From IMG/VR virus record IMGVR_UViG_3300001686_000005, positions 8,222-46,620 of that record: a stretch of 38,399 nt of DNA, one strand, 5' to 3'. Position 1 is the stretch's first letter. Every line of letters begins with the position of its first letter. Below are positions 1-6,251 of this stretch, one piece after another. The notes under the pieces are model-generated. The model was given only the letters and a program-made list of their open reading frames with translations. It had not been told where the DNA came from and ran no database searches. The position numbers and the translations under genes are program-made. The DNA is from a virus.

Positions 1-180
1 GCCGTACTCGGCGGCGGCCTTGGCCTGCATCTCACCGACCATGCCCGACGCCTGGTAGGCGTCCACGCCCGTGAACGTGGCGGTGGTCTTGGTGGTGGTC
101 ACCAGGCTGGTGACCTTCGGGGCCATCAGGTTCAGGGCCTCGACGTTGGCGGGGGTCAACTTCACGATCTTGATGCTCAT
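1..180 (-). CDS. Small hypothetical protein (3' end outside window)
   Basis: The first 60 codons of a leftward gene are visible; it starts with ATG at 180 and is still open at the window edge, so it is partial. The start is fixed by AAGGAG about 7 bases upstream. The visible protein is Thr/Ala/Val-rich with no cysteine, no membrane segment and no recognised domain. It has its own promoter at 238-266, one of the repeated phage promoters. Function unknown. Confidence 0.75.
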   Translation of the reverse strand, partial: MSIKIVKLTPANVEALNLMAPKVTSLVTTTKTTATFTGVDAYQASGMVGEMQAKAAAEYG

Positions 181-237
181 GGCGGTTCTCCTTGGTGGGA
201 GTGGAAAGTCTGAGTGGTTCCTGGCCTGACAAGAAGA

Positions 238-266
238 ACACTAGTCGGTACTCGTTGGGATGTCAA
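238..266 (-). promoter_or_regulatory. Phage promoter/operator element, copy 1
   Basis: Reading leftward, TTGACA (261-266) is followed after 17 bp by TAGTGT (238-243). The -35 box sits in the conserved GTTGACATCCC string and is flanked by the dyad GTCAA-AGAG-TTGAC. Six bases after the -10 comes TGTCAGG, a motif shared by many copies at the expected +1. Drives the gene ending beyond base 1. Confidence 0.85.
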
Positions 267-308
267 CTCTTTGACCTGCTCCGAAAGAGTGACATCCTGG
301 GCCATCGA

Positions 309-632
309 TCACGCGGACAGGTACGCCTCGAAGTCCTCACGAGTCGCGAACCCGGACATCTGACCGTCCCACACGATCTCCGACGCGGTGCGCACCACCA
401 TGCGGTACCGCGCGATAGCGGCCTCGTTCTTCGCGCCGGTCGCCTTGTTCGGCTTCAACCAACCATCCGCCGTGACCTGGAAGTACGGGGCCACACCATC
501 GTGCACACGCTCAGCGGTGACCTTGGCACCCTTCGGGAACAGAGCCGCGTCCACCTGCGCCTGCTCCATCGTGGCGCGCTTCGGCCCAGCCATCTCCCAG
601 TGGTTCCGGCTGCCGATGATGGTGGCGGTCAT
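309..632 (-). CDS. Hypothetical protein, 107 aa
   Basis: Leftward gene of 107 residues. ATG at 632 is chosen because CCGGAGGAC lies just upstream; an in-frame extension to 680 would run into the promoter leader. The protein is soluble, mixed alpha/beta in appearance, without cysteines, and ends in a short acidic helix. No family recognised. It is a single-gene transcription unit between promoter 677-705 and the next element at 238-266. Confidence 0.75.
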   Translation of the reverse strand: MTATIIGSRNHWEMAGPKRATMEQAQVDAALFPKGAKVTAERVHDGVAPYFQVTADGWLKPNKATGAKNEAAIARYRMVVRTASEIVWDGQMSGFATREDFEAYLSA

Positions 633-676
633 GGTGTCCTCCGGGGCTCCGTGGTGTTCCGTGCCTGACAAGAAGA

Positions 677-705
677 ACATTAATCGAGTAAACCCGGGAT
701 GTCAA
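677..705 (-). promoter_or_regulatory. Phage promoter/operator element, copy 2
   Basis: TTGACA (700-705), 17 bp, TAATGT (677-682), then TGTCAGG at +1 (664-670). The -35 box lies in the loop and arm of a hairpin whose outer arms are CCCGGGA (693-699) and TCCCGGG (715-721), with inner GTCAA/TTGAC, so it could double as the terminator of the gene to the right. Confidence 0.85.
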
Positions 706-737
706 CTCTTTGACTCCCGGGTCACCCGAACGGACTA

Positions 738-932
738 TCAGCAGTCGTAAGCCTCTTCGAACGCGTCCTGTGCCCCGTCGTCGAACTCGGCCGGGTGCTG
801 AACCTGGGACCGGGTAACACCCTTGATCCGGCCGCGACCGGCCGACCAGCACACGCACGGCACGATGTCCACCGTCTTGTCGGTGATCCACTTGGCGGCC
901 AACTCGTCGAAGGTCAGGTGCGTCGCGGTCAT
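738..932 (-). CDS. Hypothetical protein, 64 aa
   Basis: Leftward gene of 64 residues starting with ATG at 932 behind AGGGAGCC. Three cysteines occur, two as C-x-C near the middle (residues 26 and 28), but no standard zinc-finger spacing. Acidic C-terminus. It stands alone between promoter 970-998 and the hairpin-promoter element near 696-721. No function can be assigned. Confidence 0.7.
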   Translation of the reverse strand: MTATHLTFDELAAKWITDKTVDIVPCVCWSAGRGRIKGVTRSQVQHPAEFDDGAQDAFEEAYDC

Positions 933-969
933 TTCAGGCTCCCTGGGTTCGTTCCGTGCTGATATGTAA

Positions 970-998
970 AGACTAATCGGCCCAACCCGGGATGTCAA
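970..998 (-). promoter_or_regulatory. Phage promoter/operator element, copy 3
   Basis: TTGACA (993-998), 17 bp, TAGTCT (970-975), then ATCAGCA at the expected +1 (957-963). An 11-bp perfect inverted repeat, CGGCCCAACCC (978-988) and GGGTTGGGCCG (1005-1015), encloses the operator core in its loop. Confidence 0.85.
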
Positions 999-1036
999 CT
1001 CCTTGGGTTGGGCCGATTGAGTGAATCGACAATGAT

Positions 1037-1195
1037 CTAGTCCGACTGAGTGGCGTCCTGGGCCGCGCGCCACGCCAACTCATCCACGATCGGCACAGCC
1101 TGAACCAACGTCCATCCCTGGGCCGCCAACGTCTCCAACTCCTCAGTAGTCCACCGGGCAAGAGTGTCCCCATACCGGTCGATAGGCCGTTCCAT
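1037..1195 (-). CDS. Hypothetical protein, 52 aa
   Basis: Short leftward gene, ATG at 1195, stop TAG at 1037-1039. A strong AGGGAGGAG lies upstream. The sequence reads like a small alpha/beta protein; the stretch LETLAAQGWTLV recalls the core of DUF4177-type proteins, but that is only a resemblance. No repeat-type promoter precedes it, so it is probably transcribed by read-through from the gene starting at 1633, past the hairpin at 1231-1254. Confidence 0.65.
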   Translation of the reverse strand: MERPIDRYGDTLARWTTEELETLAAQGWTLVQAVPIVDELAWRAAQDATQSD

Positions 1196-1230
1196 GCCAC
1201 GCTCCTCCCTGTCCTGAACGAATTCGACGC

Positions 1231-1254
1231 GGGCACCACCATGCGGCGGTGCCC
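1231..1254 (-). terminator. Hairpin between two leftward genes
   Basis: GGGCACCACC and GGCGGTGCCC form a 10-bp stem with one mismatch around a 4-base loop. No U-tract follows, so termination would be partial or factor-dependent. Confidence 0.45.
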
Positions 1255-1267
1255 CATCGGCTGACGT

Positions 1268-1633
1268 TCAGAAACCCCGACTCGTGTACGACCCGCCGTC
1301 CATACCCACCGGCATCCGGCCGCCCACCATCACGGCCATCACGTCCCCATCGTTCTCGCAGTACTCCCAGCCCTCCGCGCGCCGCACGTCGTCGCGCACG
1401 TGCTCATGGCCGGACTCGCATTCCCACCCCCGCGCGTTCTCCCACGCCATCGCGCCCGACACGTCATAGCACTCCCGGATCACCGGGCCGTCTTCCGTGG
1501 GCACCGAGACGTTCCAGTTGCACGGGAACGCGGTGCCGGCGTAGCAGCGCTTCACGCCTTCCACGGTGCGGTGGTACTCGGGAAGCGTTGACAGGTGCGC
1601 GGTGCGGTTGCCGCACCGGATCTCGTGTGTCAT
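1268..1633 (-). CDS. Hypothetical protein, 121 aa, Cys/His-containing
   Basis: Leftward gene of 121 residues; ATG at 1633 follows GAGGAGAATCCC. Contains five cysteines and several histidines spread over the chain, compatible with metal binding but without a classical finger, and a Met/Gly-rich tail. No membrane segment. It is the first gene after promoter 1684-1712. No family recognised. Confidence 0.7.
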   Translation of the reverse strand: MTHEIRCGNRTAHLSTLPEYHRTVEGVKRCYAGTAFPCNWNVSVPTEDGPVIRECYDVSGAMAWENARGWECESGHEHVRDDVRRAEGWEYCENDGDVMAVMVGGRMPVGMDGGSYTSRGF

Positions 1634-1683
1634 GGGATTCTCCTCGGTTTCGTGTGGTGTTCGTTCCGTGCCTGACAAGAAGA

Positions 1684-1712
1684 ACACTACCCAAGGTGGC
1701 CCGGGATGTCAA
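1684..1712 (-). promoter_or_regulatory. Phage promoter/operator element, copy 4
   Basis: TTGACA (1707-1712), 17 bp, TAGTGT (1684-1689), TGTCAGG at +1 (1671-1677). A hairpin with arms 1698-1712 and 1717-1729 (GGCCCGGG stem plus GTCAA/TTGAC) contains the -35 box. Confidence 0.85.
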
Positions 1713-1740
1713 CTCTTTGACCCCGGGCCACCCGAACGGG

Positions 1741-1989
1741 CTAGTACGCCTCCAGCGACTCCCAGTCCAGACCGAGCGACTTCGCGAACTCGACACCCTT
1801 GACCGTGAAGTACGCGAACACGCACCCCCGGTCCGCCTGGGTGGTGAGCAGCCCGACGCGCTTCAGGTCGGTCAGGTTCCCCTTCTGCTCCCTCGTGACC
1901 TCCACGATCGGAGTGCCGGACCAGTTGCCCGCGTCGTCGACCAGGCTGGCGAACAGGGCGGCGGAGGCGGGGGTGAGGGTGATGTCCAT
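1741..1989 (-). CDS. Hypothetical protein, 82 aa, winged-helix-like
   Basis: Leftward gene of 82 residues; ATG at 1989 behind AGGAGTCCCCG. The middle (TREQKGNLTDLKRVGLLTT) followed by a YFTVKG strand looks like a small winged-helix fold (helix, recognition helix, beta-wing), so a DNA-binding role is possible. This is inference from the pattern only. Single gene between promoter 2030-2058 and the next operator. Confidence 0.7.
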   Translation of the reverse strand: MDITLTPASAALFASLVDDAGNWSGTPIVEVTREQKGNLTDLKRVGLLTTQADRGCVFAYFTVKGVEFAKSLGLDWESLEAY

Positions 1990-2029
1990 CGGGGACTCCT
2001 GGGGGTTTCGCTCTATGCTGACATGTAGA

Positions 2030-2058
2030 ACGTTAATCGAGTGAACCCGGGATGTCAA
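2030..2058 (-). promoter_or_regulatory. Phage promoter/operator element, copy 5
   Basis: TTGACA (2053-2058), 17 bp, TAACGT (2030-2035), TGTCAGC at +1 (2017-2023). A 10-bp stem GTGAACCCGG (2041-2050) / CCGGGTTCAC (2069-2078) encloses the -35 box. Confidence 0.85.
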
Positions 2059-2087
2059 CTCCTTTGCTCCGGGTTCACTCGACCGGC

Positions 2088-2297
2088 CTAACCACCCTTC
2101 CGCGCCGACAACCGATCCCACGACACCCGAACCTCAGAACCCTGGGCATACACCCCATGATCAGACAACATCCGCACCCACGGATGCGTCCCCACCGCAC
2201 TTCGGACACGCTTGCCCCCCGTGCCCAGGTACACCACCAACACCACGTCGTCGACGACGGTCAGATACGCGAGCTGGCCCTCACTCAACGCCCCCAT
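2088..2297 (-). CDS. Hypothetical protein, 69 aa
   Basis: Leftward gene, ATG at 2297 sharing one base with the stop codon of the gene upstream (TGATG), which indicates translational coupling. Beta-rich, with VVDDVVLVVYLG suggesting paired strands; basic C-terminus. No family recognised. Last gene of the operon 2666 to 2088. Confidence 0.7.
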   Translation of the reverse strand: MGALSEGQLAYLTVVDDVVLVVYLGTGGKRVRSAVGTHPWVRMLSDHGVYAQGSEVRVSWDRLSARKGG

Positions 2298-2539
2298 CAG
2301 TCCACCCGCCTGTCCGTGGCCGCCTCCGCCAACTTCACGGCCGCGCCCTTGAGCGTCTTCTCACGCCCCTTGCGGGACAGCACGGACGACACCCACACGT
2401 AGCCGCCGCCTGACTGCGGGAACACCACCGACCCGATCCACCGCCCGCCCATGTTCGCCACGTGGTGCCCCGGCACATTCCCGGCCGCCGACTCCGTGAA
2501 CCGGACATCACCATGCTTGGTCTTGACGATCTCACTCAC
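2297..2539 (-). CDS. Hypothetical protein, 80 aa
   Basis: Leftward gene of 80 residues with a GTG start at 2539 preceded by GAGGAGTCAACG. Contains a beta-like N-terminal half with WIGSVVFPQSGGGYVWV and a Lys/Ala-rich helical tail. This layout recalls small phage proteins of unknown role that end in a basic helix. It overlaps the next gene by one base. Function unknown. Confidence 0.7.
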   Translation of the reverse strand: MSEIVKTKHGDVRFTESAAGNVPGHHVANMGGRWIGSVVFPQSGGGYVWVSSVLSRKGREKTLKGAAVKLAEAATDRRVD

Positions 2540-2549
2540 CGTTGACTCC

Positions 2550-2666
2550 TCAGAAGATGCTGACGATGGCCGCCGGAGCCGACACGAAGAACGCCCACAC
2601 CCCGGCCACGGCCGATTCCACCGCGCCGCACAGGCTAGGAAAGTCGATGGCGAAGAAAGTGATCAT
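2550..2666 (-). CDS. Hydrophobic micropeptide, 38 aa
   Basis: Very short leftward gene; ATG at 2666 with GAGGAGCCCGAA just upstream and a repeat-type promoter at 2704-2732. Nearly the whole peptide is hydrophobic (AVESAVAGVWAFFVSAPAAIV), so it may be a single-pass membrane peptide. It heads a three-gene operon with 2539 and 2297. Its small size makes it the least certain member. Confidence 0.6.
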   Translation of the reverse strand: MITFFAIDFPSLCGAVESAVAGVWAFFVSAPAAIVSIF

Positions 2667-2703
2667 TTCGGGCTCCTCGGGTTGCTCCGACCTGACATGC
2701 AAG

Positions 2704-2732
2704 ACATTAGCCATCACAACCCGGGATGTCAA
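2704..2732 (-). promoter_or_regulatory. Phage promoter/operator element, copy 6
   Basis: TTGACA (2727-2732), 17 bp, TAATGT (2704-2709), TGTCAGG at +1 (2691-2697). Drives the operon of three genes starting at 2666. Confidence 0.85.
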
Positions 2733-2744
2733 CTCCTTGCATGT

Positions 2745-2773
2745 GGTCCGTTCGAGTGTCACTCGAACGGACC
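2745..2773 (-). terminator. Perfect hairpin at the end of the lipoprotein gene
   Basis: GGTCCGTTCGAGTG and its exact complement are separated by one base, giving a 13-14-bp stem that touches the stop codon of the gene at 2773. No U-tract follows, but the stem is long and it lies just before promoter 2704-2732. Confidence 0.55.
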
Positions 2774-2919
2774 TACCGGCAACTCCCCCGCGCCGGATCA
2801 TCCGGCGTCACACACACAACCGGGCGGCCACCGGGCGGTGCCGGAGCCTTCTCGCACCCCGACACCGCCACAGTGACCGCCACCACGACCGCCGCCGCCT
2901 TGCTCGCCTTCTTACCCAT
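2773..2919 (-). CDS. Small lipoprotein, 48 aa
   Basis: Leftward gene, ATG at 2919, stop TAG at 2773-2775. Residues 1-7 are basic (MGKKASK), residues 8-19 hydrophobic, and VSGC ends at about Cys20, a good lipobox for signal peptidase II. The mature part is only about 28 residues, Pro-rich with two more cysteines. Phage lipoproteins can act in superinfection exclusion, but nothing in this sequence proves that. Follows the gene at 2948 by 28 bp; the ribosome site is weak. Confidence 0.65.
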   Translation of the reverse strand: MGKKASKAAAVVVAVTVAVSGCEKAPAPPGGRPVVCVTPDDPARGSCR

Positions 2920-2947
2920 ACCGGCCAGCGTGACAGGTCCTTGCCCG

Positions 2948-3157
2948 TCAGTCCACCGGCTCGTTCACCACCCGAAGGATCCCGTTCTCCGCGAACACCT
3001 CCGCCACCCGAACCGACGTCTTGTCACGGCACACGATCACCGTCCCCGGCGACACCTCCGCATCCGAACTCAAGTTCACGAAATCCAGAATGAACCAGGA
3101 CACATCACCGCCGTTCCACTTCCGCCACGCCAGTTTCCATCTCTTTGTGGCACTCAC
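2948..3157 (-). CDS. Hypothetical protein, 69 aa
   Basis: Leftward gene with a GTG start at 3157 that overlaps the preceding stop as GTGA, with TGGAGT 5-6 bases upstream. A longer in-frame start (ATG 3190) exists but would overlap the neighbour by 37 bases without a better ribosome site. The product is beta-rich (SPGTVIVCRDKTSVRVAEVF) and resembles a small barrel-type protein. Third gene of a coupled operon from 3533. Confidence 0.7.
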   Translation of the reverse strand: MSATKRWKLAWRKWNGGDVSWFILDFVNLSSDAEVSPGTVIVCRDKTSVRVAEVFAENGILRVVNEPVD

Positions 3158-3330
3158 GTCCGACTCCACTTCTGACCCGACTTCAGGCATTGCGGCTGCT
3201 TCCCGCGCCCCTTCCTGGCGTGCTGACCCCAAAACGGGCCGGGATCCACATTCGGCTGACCCTTGTTCTCGAACAACGCGACATCCGCCCCGCAGTCGGG
3301 GCAGGTGTCGCGCGGACGCTTCCCGGTCAC
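3154..3330 (-). CDS. Small zinc-ribbon-like protein, 58 aa
   Basis: Leftward gene, GTG at 3330, overlapping the previous gene's TGA as GTGA. Starts with TGKRPRDTCPDCGADV, a CxxC knuckle typical of zinc ribbons; only one further cysteine (C49) is present, so a full four-ligand ribbon is not seen. Basic overall. The preceding protein also carries a lone CxxC, so the two may once have been one protein or may pair. Role unknown. Confidence 0.65.
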   Translation of the reverse strand: MTGKRPRDTCPDCGADVALFENKGQPNVDPGPFWGQHARKGRGKQPQCLKSGQKWSRT

Positions 3331-3533
3331 CGACGGGTCCGGGCGATCACCATGCGAACCAGGAGAATGGACTCCATCCCCCGGCACGCCCGGCCCGTGG
3401 CCGGGTTGGTGTGCACCGCCAATTTCAGCGACCCACTCAACCCCTTTCCGGTGACCGTCACCGTGCCGATGATCTTCAGGTCGGGCGTGTCGCACACCCC
3501 GCACGTGGCCTGACCGTTCGCCGGCCTTCCCAT
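3327..3533 (-). CDS. Hypothetical protein with CxxC, 68 aa
   Basis: Leftward gene of 68 residues; ATG at 3533 behind GAGGAGGTTCCC. Contains CGVC at residues 11-14 and one more cysteine, a beta-rich centre and an Arg-rich end. First gene of a coupled three-gene operon (3533, 3330, 3157) driven by promoter 3562-3590. No family recognised. Confidence 0.7.
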   Translation of the reverse strand: MGRPANGQATCGVCDTPDLKIIGTVTVTGKGLSGSLKLAVHTNPATGRACRGMESILLVRMVIARTRR

Positions 3534-3561
3534 GGGAACCTCCTCGGTTGGTGTGCCTATG

Positions 3562-3590
3562 ACACTAGTCGGTCAATGCGGGGATGTCAA
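3562..3590 (-). promoter_or_regulatory. Phage promoter/operator element, copy 7
   Basis: TTGACA (3585-3590), 17 bp, TAGTGT (3562-3567). The upstream operator part reads CAAGGAGTTGACATCCC; the +1 TGTCAG motif is absent here. Confidence 0.8.
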
Positions 3591-3598
3591 CTCCTTGG

Positions 3599-3832
3599 CT
3601 AGCTTTTGAACGAACGCACATCCGCCCCCGCCGCCTTCAACTGAGAAACCCCATTCAAAAACCCCCGATAATCAGAAGGAGTCTGCGGCATAAACAAAGG
3701 CGGCCTCGACCTATCCGGCGGACAAAAACGCCAATGCCCACCCTTCGACACCGACACCCCCCAACCCTGCCGACGCAACTCCCCCGCAATCTCCCGCATC
3801 GACGTCTTCAACGAACCACCACGCTTACCCAC
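3599..3832 (-). CDS. HicA-like mRNA-interferase-type protein, 77 aa
   Basis: Leftward gene. The core SMREIAGELRRQGWGVSVSK followed by GGHWRF and SDYRGFLNGVSQLKAAG matches the dsRBD-like HicA (YcfA) pattern of actinobacteria: helix, strand, a G-G-H turn carrying the candidate catalytic His (about residue 33), then a C-terminal helix. HicA toxins cleave mRNA and are usually paired with HicB, which is not next to it here. The start is uncertain: GTG 3832 fits GAGAGG spacing better than GTG 3841 or earlier codons. Codon use is more A+T-rich than neighbours. Confidence 0.65.
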   Translation of the reverse strand: MGKRGGSLKTSMREIAGELRRQGWGVSVSKGGHWRFCPPDRSRPPLFMPQTPSDYRGFLNGVSQLKAAGADVRSFKS

Positions 3833-3866
3833 AACAATCACCCTCTCACTAGTGGAACAAGAAACA

Positions 3867-3872
3867 ACACTA
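3867..3872 (-). promoter_or_regulatory. Possible extended -10 promoter for the HicA-like gene
   Basis: TGCTAGTGT gives an extended -10 (TAGTGT, 3867-3872) without a good -35 box. The leader contains two direct copies of TTGTTTCTTGT, each followed within 4-6 bases by CTAGTG. Confidence 0.35.
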
Positions 3873-3959
3873 GCAACGCACAAGAAACAATATTCGACAA
3901 AACCAGCAACACCACCCATCGCAGACCCTCACAACAAGCCATCGCATGAAAAAAACGCA

Positions 3960-4589
3960 TCACACCGACCCACCACCCTCCACACGCATACGGACCTCCG
4001 CAATCGACGGACAACGACCAGCACGCAACGCGTCGAAGAACCACATACGCAAACGCGCCACCTTCGGCCTTGGACCACGACTACCGGTCACCAGACCCAC
4101 AACCTGAAGAACATCCAACCTCTCCAACTCAGCCAAAGCAACACCAAACTCCCGTCGACTCATCTGACCACGGACACCACAAAGACCATTAGTCATATCG
4201 GAAACCCGAGAATCGTACTGCCCATTCCTGTTCAACCACTCGACAATAATCGACGGATTGTCAACCACGTTGAGAATATCATCATGCCCAACAGGCTTAG
4301 AAATATTCGAACCTGGAGACCACCCCGCCGGCGGCCAACCACGAAGCGAATACTTACGACCAAAAATCCTATTCGCCTCCGAACGGTCAACCGACGAAAA
4401 CCGAAACGCCTCCCGGTCATCCAACAACGCCTGAAGCCGCGACCCCACAACCCGAATCGACACATCATCCAACGGCACACCCGCCGGCACACTCACCACC
4501 AACTCCCCCGACACGATCAACCGAGCCGTGTCCGTCAACGACAACCCCAACAACCGGGCCGCCTGCTCCACCGTCACGTACTCGCTCAC
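3960..4589 (-). CDS. Helix-turn-helix (excisionase/MerR-like) protein, 209 aa
   Basis: Leftward gene with a GTG start at 4589 that overlaps the upstream TGA as GTGA. Residues 3-35 (YVTVEQAARLLGLSLTDTAR followed by LIVSGEL) form a typical excisionase/MerR winged-helix start. The C-terminal half has a second helical block (MSRREFGVALAELERLDVLQ) that could be another winged helix. Transcribed with 4586-5170 from a leaderless promoter. A transcription regulator or a replication/partition accessory protein are both possible; it borders the gene-free origin-like region. Confidence 0.65.
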   Translation of the reverse strand: MSEYVTVEQAARLLGLSLTDTARLIVSGELVVSVPAGVPLDDVSIRVVGSRLQALLDDREAFRFSSVDRSEANRIFGRKYSLRGWPPAGWSPGSNISKPVGHDDILNVVDNPSIIVEWLNRNGQYDSRVSDMTNGLCGVRGQMSRREFGVALAELERLDVLQVVGLVTGSRGPRPKVARLRMWFFDALRAGRCPSIAEVRMRVEGGGSV

Positions 4590-5170
4590 TCCGACACACC
4601 ACCCGCACGCCACATCGTCGCCGGAAGACGCCACCACGCACGGCCACGCGACACACCACGCTCATCCCGCAACCCGCGCATGAGACGCGCGCCCAGGAAC
4701 TCCAGAGCGTTCGCGATCGTGTCGCCCATCTGATCCACAGCGGGAGCGGACCGCTCCCGCTGAAACCCCGCAAACGCGGCCAACTGGACATGCGCCACGT
4801 CCATGCCGTGCCGGTTGCCCACCCGCGCCACATACGCGGTGCCCGTCGACACAGCGGTGTCGTACTCCCGAACCGGCGGCCGGGCCTCCAGGTAGTCCCG
4901 CAACGCCGCGCGGATCTCCATCACCCGGGACTCCACGGTCCGAGCGCTCACCGCGTCCATGCGCCGCGCCAACTCCCTTGCCACCGGAATGGACACGAAC
5001 GGCTCCGGCTGGACGTCCACGGCCGACTGCCCCCACAGCACAGGCACCTGGGCCAGGTCCACCTGTGCGCGGAGCGCGGACGACGGGGCACCGGTCAGGG
5101 CGGACGCCTGCTCCATGGTCAGGAACAACGTCTGCTCCACCTCCCCCAGGGGGATCACGTTCTCGTTCAT
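4586..5170 (-). CDS. Helix-turn-helix domain protein, 194 aa
   Basis: Leftward gene of 194 residues. Residues 18-45 (LFLTMEQASALTGAPSSALR) form a MerR/Xis-like helix-turn-helix with a wing ending in FVSIPVARELARR; the rest is helical and Arg-rich. ATG at 5170 has no Shine-Dalgarno but lies 6 bases after the -10 box TACTGT, so the mRNA is probably leaderless. It is coupled to the second HTH gene (GTGA overlap). Likely DNA-binding; the target may be the adjoining gene-free region, which is inference. Confidence 0.65.
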   Translation of the reverse strand: MNENVIPLGEVEQTLFLTMEQASALTGAPSSALRAQVDLAQVPVLWGQSAVDVQPEPFVSIPVARELARRMDAVSARTVESRVMEIRAALRDYLEARPPVREYDTAVSTGTAYVARVGNRHGMDVAHVQLAAFAGFQRERSAPAVDQMGDTIANALEFLGARLMRGLRDERGVSRGRAWWRLPATMWRAGGVSE

Positions 5171-5176
5171 AGCGCG

Positions 5177-5205
5177 ACAGTACCTCACTCGACCAGCTAC
5201 CGCAA
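5177..5205 (-). promoter_or_regulatory. Leaderless promoter of the two-HTH operon
   Basis: TTGCGG (5200-5205), 17 bp, TACTGT (5177-5182), then six bases to ATG at 5170. Transcription would begin at or next to the start codon. It lacks the ATCCC operator extension. Confidence 0.6.
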
Positions 5206-5447
5206 CGCTCTGTCCGGTATGTCCGCTTAACCGATACAGGAAGATTTTTTAGGAACTAAATGGACGGGTTTGGACGTAGTTTGCCCCGTCCAAATAGCTC
5301 GCTCGTAAGACCAGCTCAAGACGCCGCAGGGCACCTAGGACCCGATTTCTGAAAAAAACCTTACGTCCAATTAGATAAGAACCGTGCCTATTATTTCCAG
5401 AAACCCACAACCGGGTGCCCCGACACCACCCTCCGAGCCCTAATCCG

Positions 5448-5805
5448 CTGACCAGGAACGCGACAGACGGCCCCAACGCGATCACGGACGCCACCCTCCG
5501 GCGCGCGAACCGCTCCCGCCTCCTCGACCGAGGATCCGGCCAACTTCACCTCTGTAGTAGTGCGCAGCTATTTAGCCGCCTAAACGGCGCTTCCAAGTTT
5601 TTTTAACGACACTATGACGTAGCGCTGCAAACCACGCTAGGTCATAGTGTCGCCGTTTGCGTGTTCGTCGAAAACCGTGGACAATCCCACAGGACCCCAG
5701 GTCGTAAATGAAAATCTTGGTACAACCGCTGGTCAGCAAGCTACCTATTTCGACACAAGTTCCACGTCCCGATACACCACAATATTTTGAAAAACCTCTG
5801 ACCAG
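5448..5805. repeat. Iteron-like octamer CTGACCAG
   Basis: Exact copies at 5448-5455 (+), 5729-5736 (-) and 5798-5805 (+); the related heptamer GACCAGC also occurs near 5309 and at 6017. Few copies and irregular spacing, so only suggestive of replication iterons. Confidence 0.4.
5607..5652. repeat. 18-bp inverted repeat (cruciform/hairpin)
   Basis: Left arm 5607-5624 and right arm 5635-5652 are complementary at 17 of 18 positions around a 10-base loop. An outer pair AAACGGCG (5582-5589)/CGCCGTTT (5651-5658) nests around it. A run of seven T precedes it. No gene ends here, so a terminator role is unlikely. Confidence 0.7.
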
Positions 5806-5904
5806 CATGTTTCAGTGTTATTTGGACACCTACTGACGTCAGACAAAACGGACAGATGTAACCCGAGATACCTAGCGCAACATCAGCGTTGGCATTCGGC
5901 CTAA

Positions 5905-5916
5905 CCTAGCGCTAGG
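5905..5916. repeat. 12-bp perfect palindrome CCTAGCGCTAGG
   Basis: Its half-site ACCTAGCG recurs near 5868 and, inverted, at the right arm of the long inverted repeat (about 5635-5642). May be a protein-binding site in the gene-free region. Confidence 0.5.
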
Positions 5917-5960
5917 CAACAGTGCTACATTGATACCTGTAGATTGTTACCCCGAACCTA

Positions 5961-5989
5961 TTGACACACACGTGGTTTCGAGGTACTTA
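5961..5989 (+). promoter_or_regulatory. Orphan rightward promoter
   Basis: TTGACA (5961-5966), exactly 17 bp, TACTTA (5984-5989). It points into sequence with no supported gene and towards the hairpin at 6148-6172. Confidence 0.5.
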
Positions 5990-5995
5990 AGAGAG

Positions 5996-6175
5996 GCTTT
6001 ATGCATTCAGACGTTTGACCAGCAGCAACGCACCGTCGTCGCCGTGCCAAGTCACTCAGTGTGTCGTTACCTACGCTCCGCATTTTCGCAGGTGGCCACG
6101 CCGCTGTGCCTCTTGACCGACCGGCCAGTTCGTCAACTTCGTGACGACCGGTGTCAGGTTGCCTGACACCGGCGC
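5996..6175 (+). ncRNA. Candidate small RNA of about 180 nt
   Basis: Bounded by the promoter at 5961-5989 and an 11-bp hairpin with a 3-base loop at 6148-6172. The only frames are a 5-codon ATG frame and a frame with GTG/TTG starts lacking any ribosome site. Could be a counter-transcribed RNA of a plasmid-like origin or a phage regulatory RNA. A 40-codon peptide from a GTG inside it cannot be excluded. Confidence 0.3.
6148..6172 (+). terminator. Strong hairpin, candidate terminator
   Basis: CCGGTGTCAGG and CCTGACACCGG pair perfectly over 11 bp with loop TTG. No U-tract follows; a second weaker hairpin (6180-6195) comes right after. Confidence 0.5.
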
Positions 6176-6230
6176 TGTGCCTACTGGCCGGTAGGTTCCC
6201 GTCCTAGAGCTGTTCCACCCATGGATATCG

Positions 6231-6248
6231 GGGATGTCAACTTCTTGA
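6231..6248 (-). promoter_or_regulatory. Operator element without a good -10, copy 8
   Basis: Exact GTTGACATCCC with the dyad GTCAA-GAAG-TTGAC, but 17 bp downstream lies TGGAAC, a poor -10, and the next leftward gene is over 1 kb away. It looks like an operator that is not an active promoter, or a decayed promoter. It sits just past the end of the gene at 6252. Confidence 0.6.
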
Positions 6249-6251
6249 CCC

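Larger units (their letters stand above)
5206..6230. other. Gene-free region of about 1 kb, origin-like
   Basis: No open frame here has a ribosome site or the GC-rich third positions seen in its neighbours. The stretch is visibly richer in A+T. It holds a hairpin TGGACGGG (5261-5268)/CCCGTCCA (5285-5292), the long inverted repeat 5607-5652, the palindrome 5905-5916, repeated CTGACCAG octamers, repeated ACCTAGCG octamers, a promoter at 5961-5989 and a strong hairpin at 6148-6172. A replication origin, partition site or regulatory RNA locus would fit. Confidence 0.5.

Noticed and set aside
5249-5808. Leftward frames of 78-81 codons in the gene-free island
   Set aside because: No ribosome sites, no GC bias at third positions, and they cross the inverted repeats.
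5930-6166. Rightward 78-codon frame with TTG start
   Set aside because: No ribosome site, starts upstream of the promoter at 5961, and ends inside a hairpin; treated as part of the possible small RNA instead.
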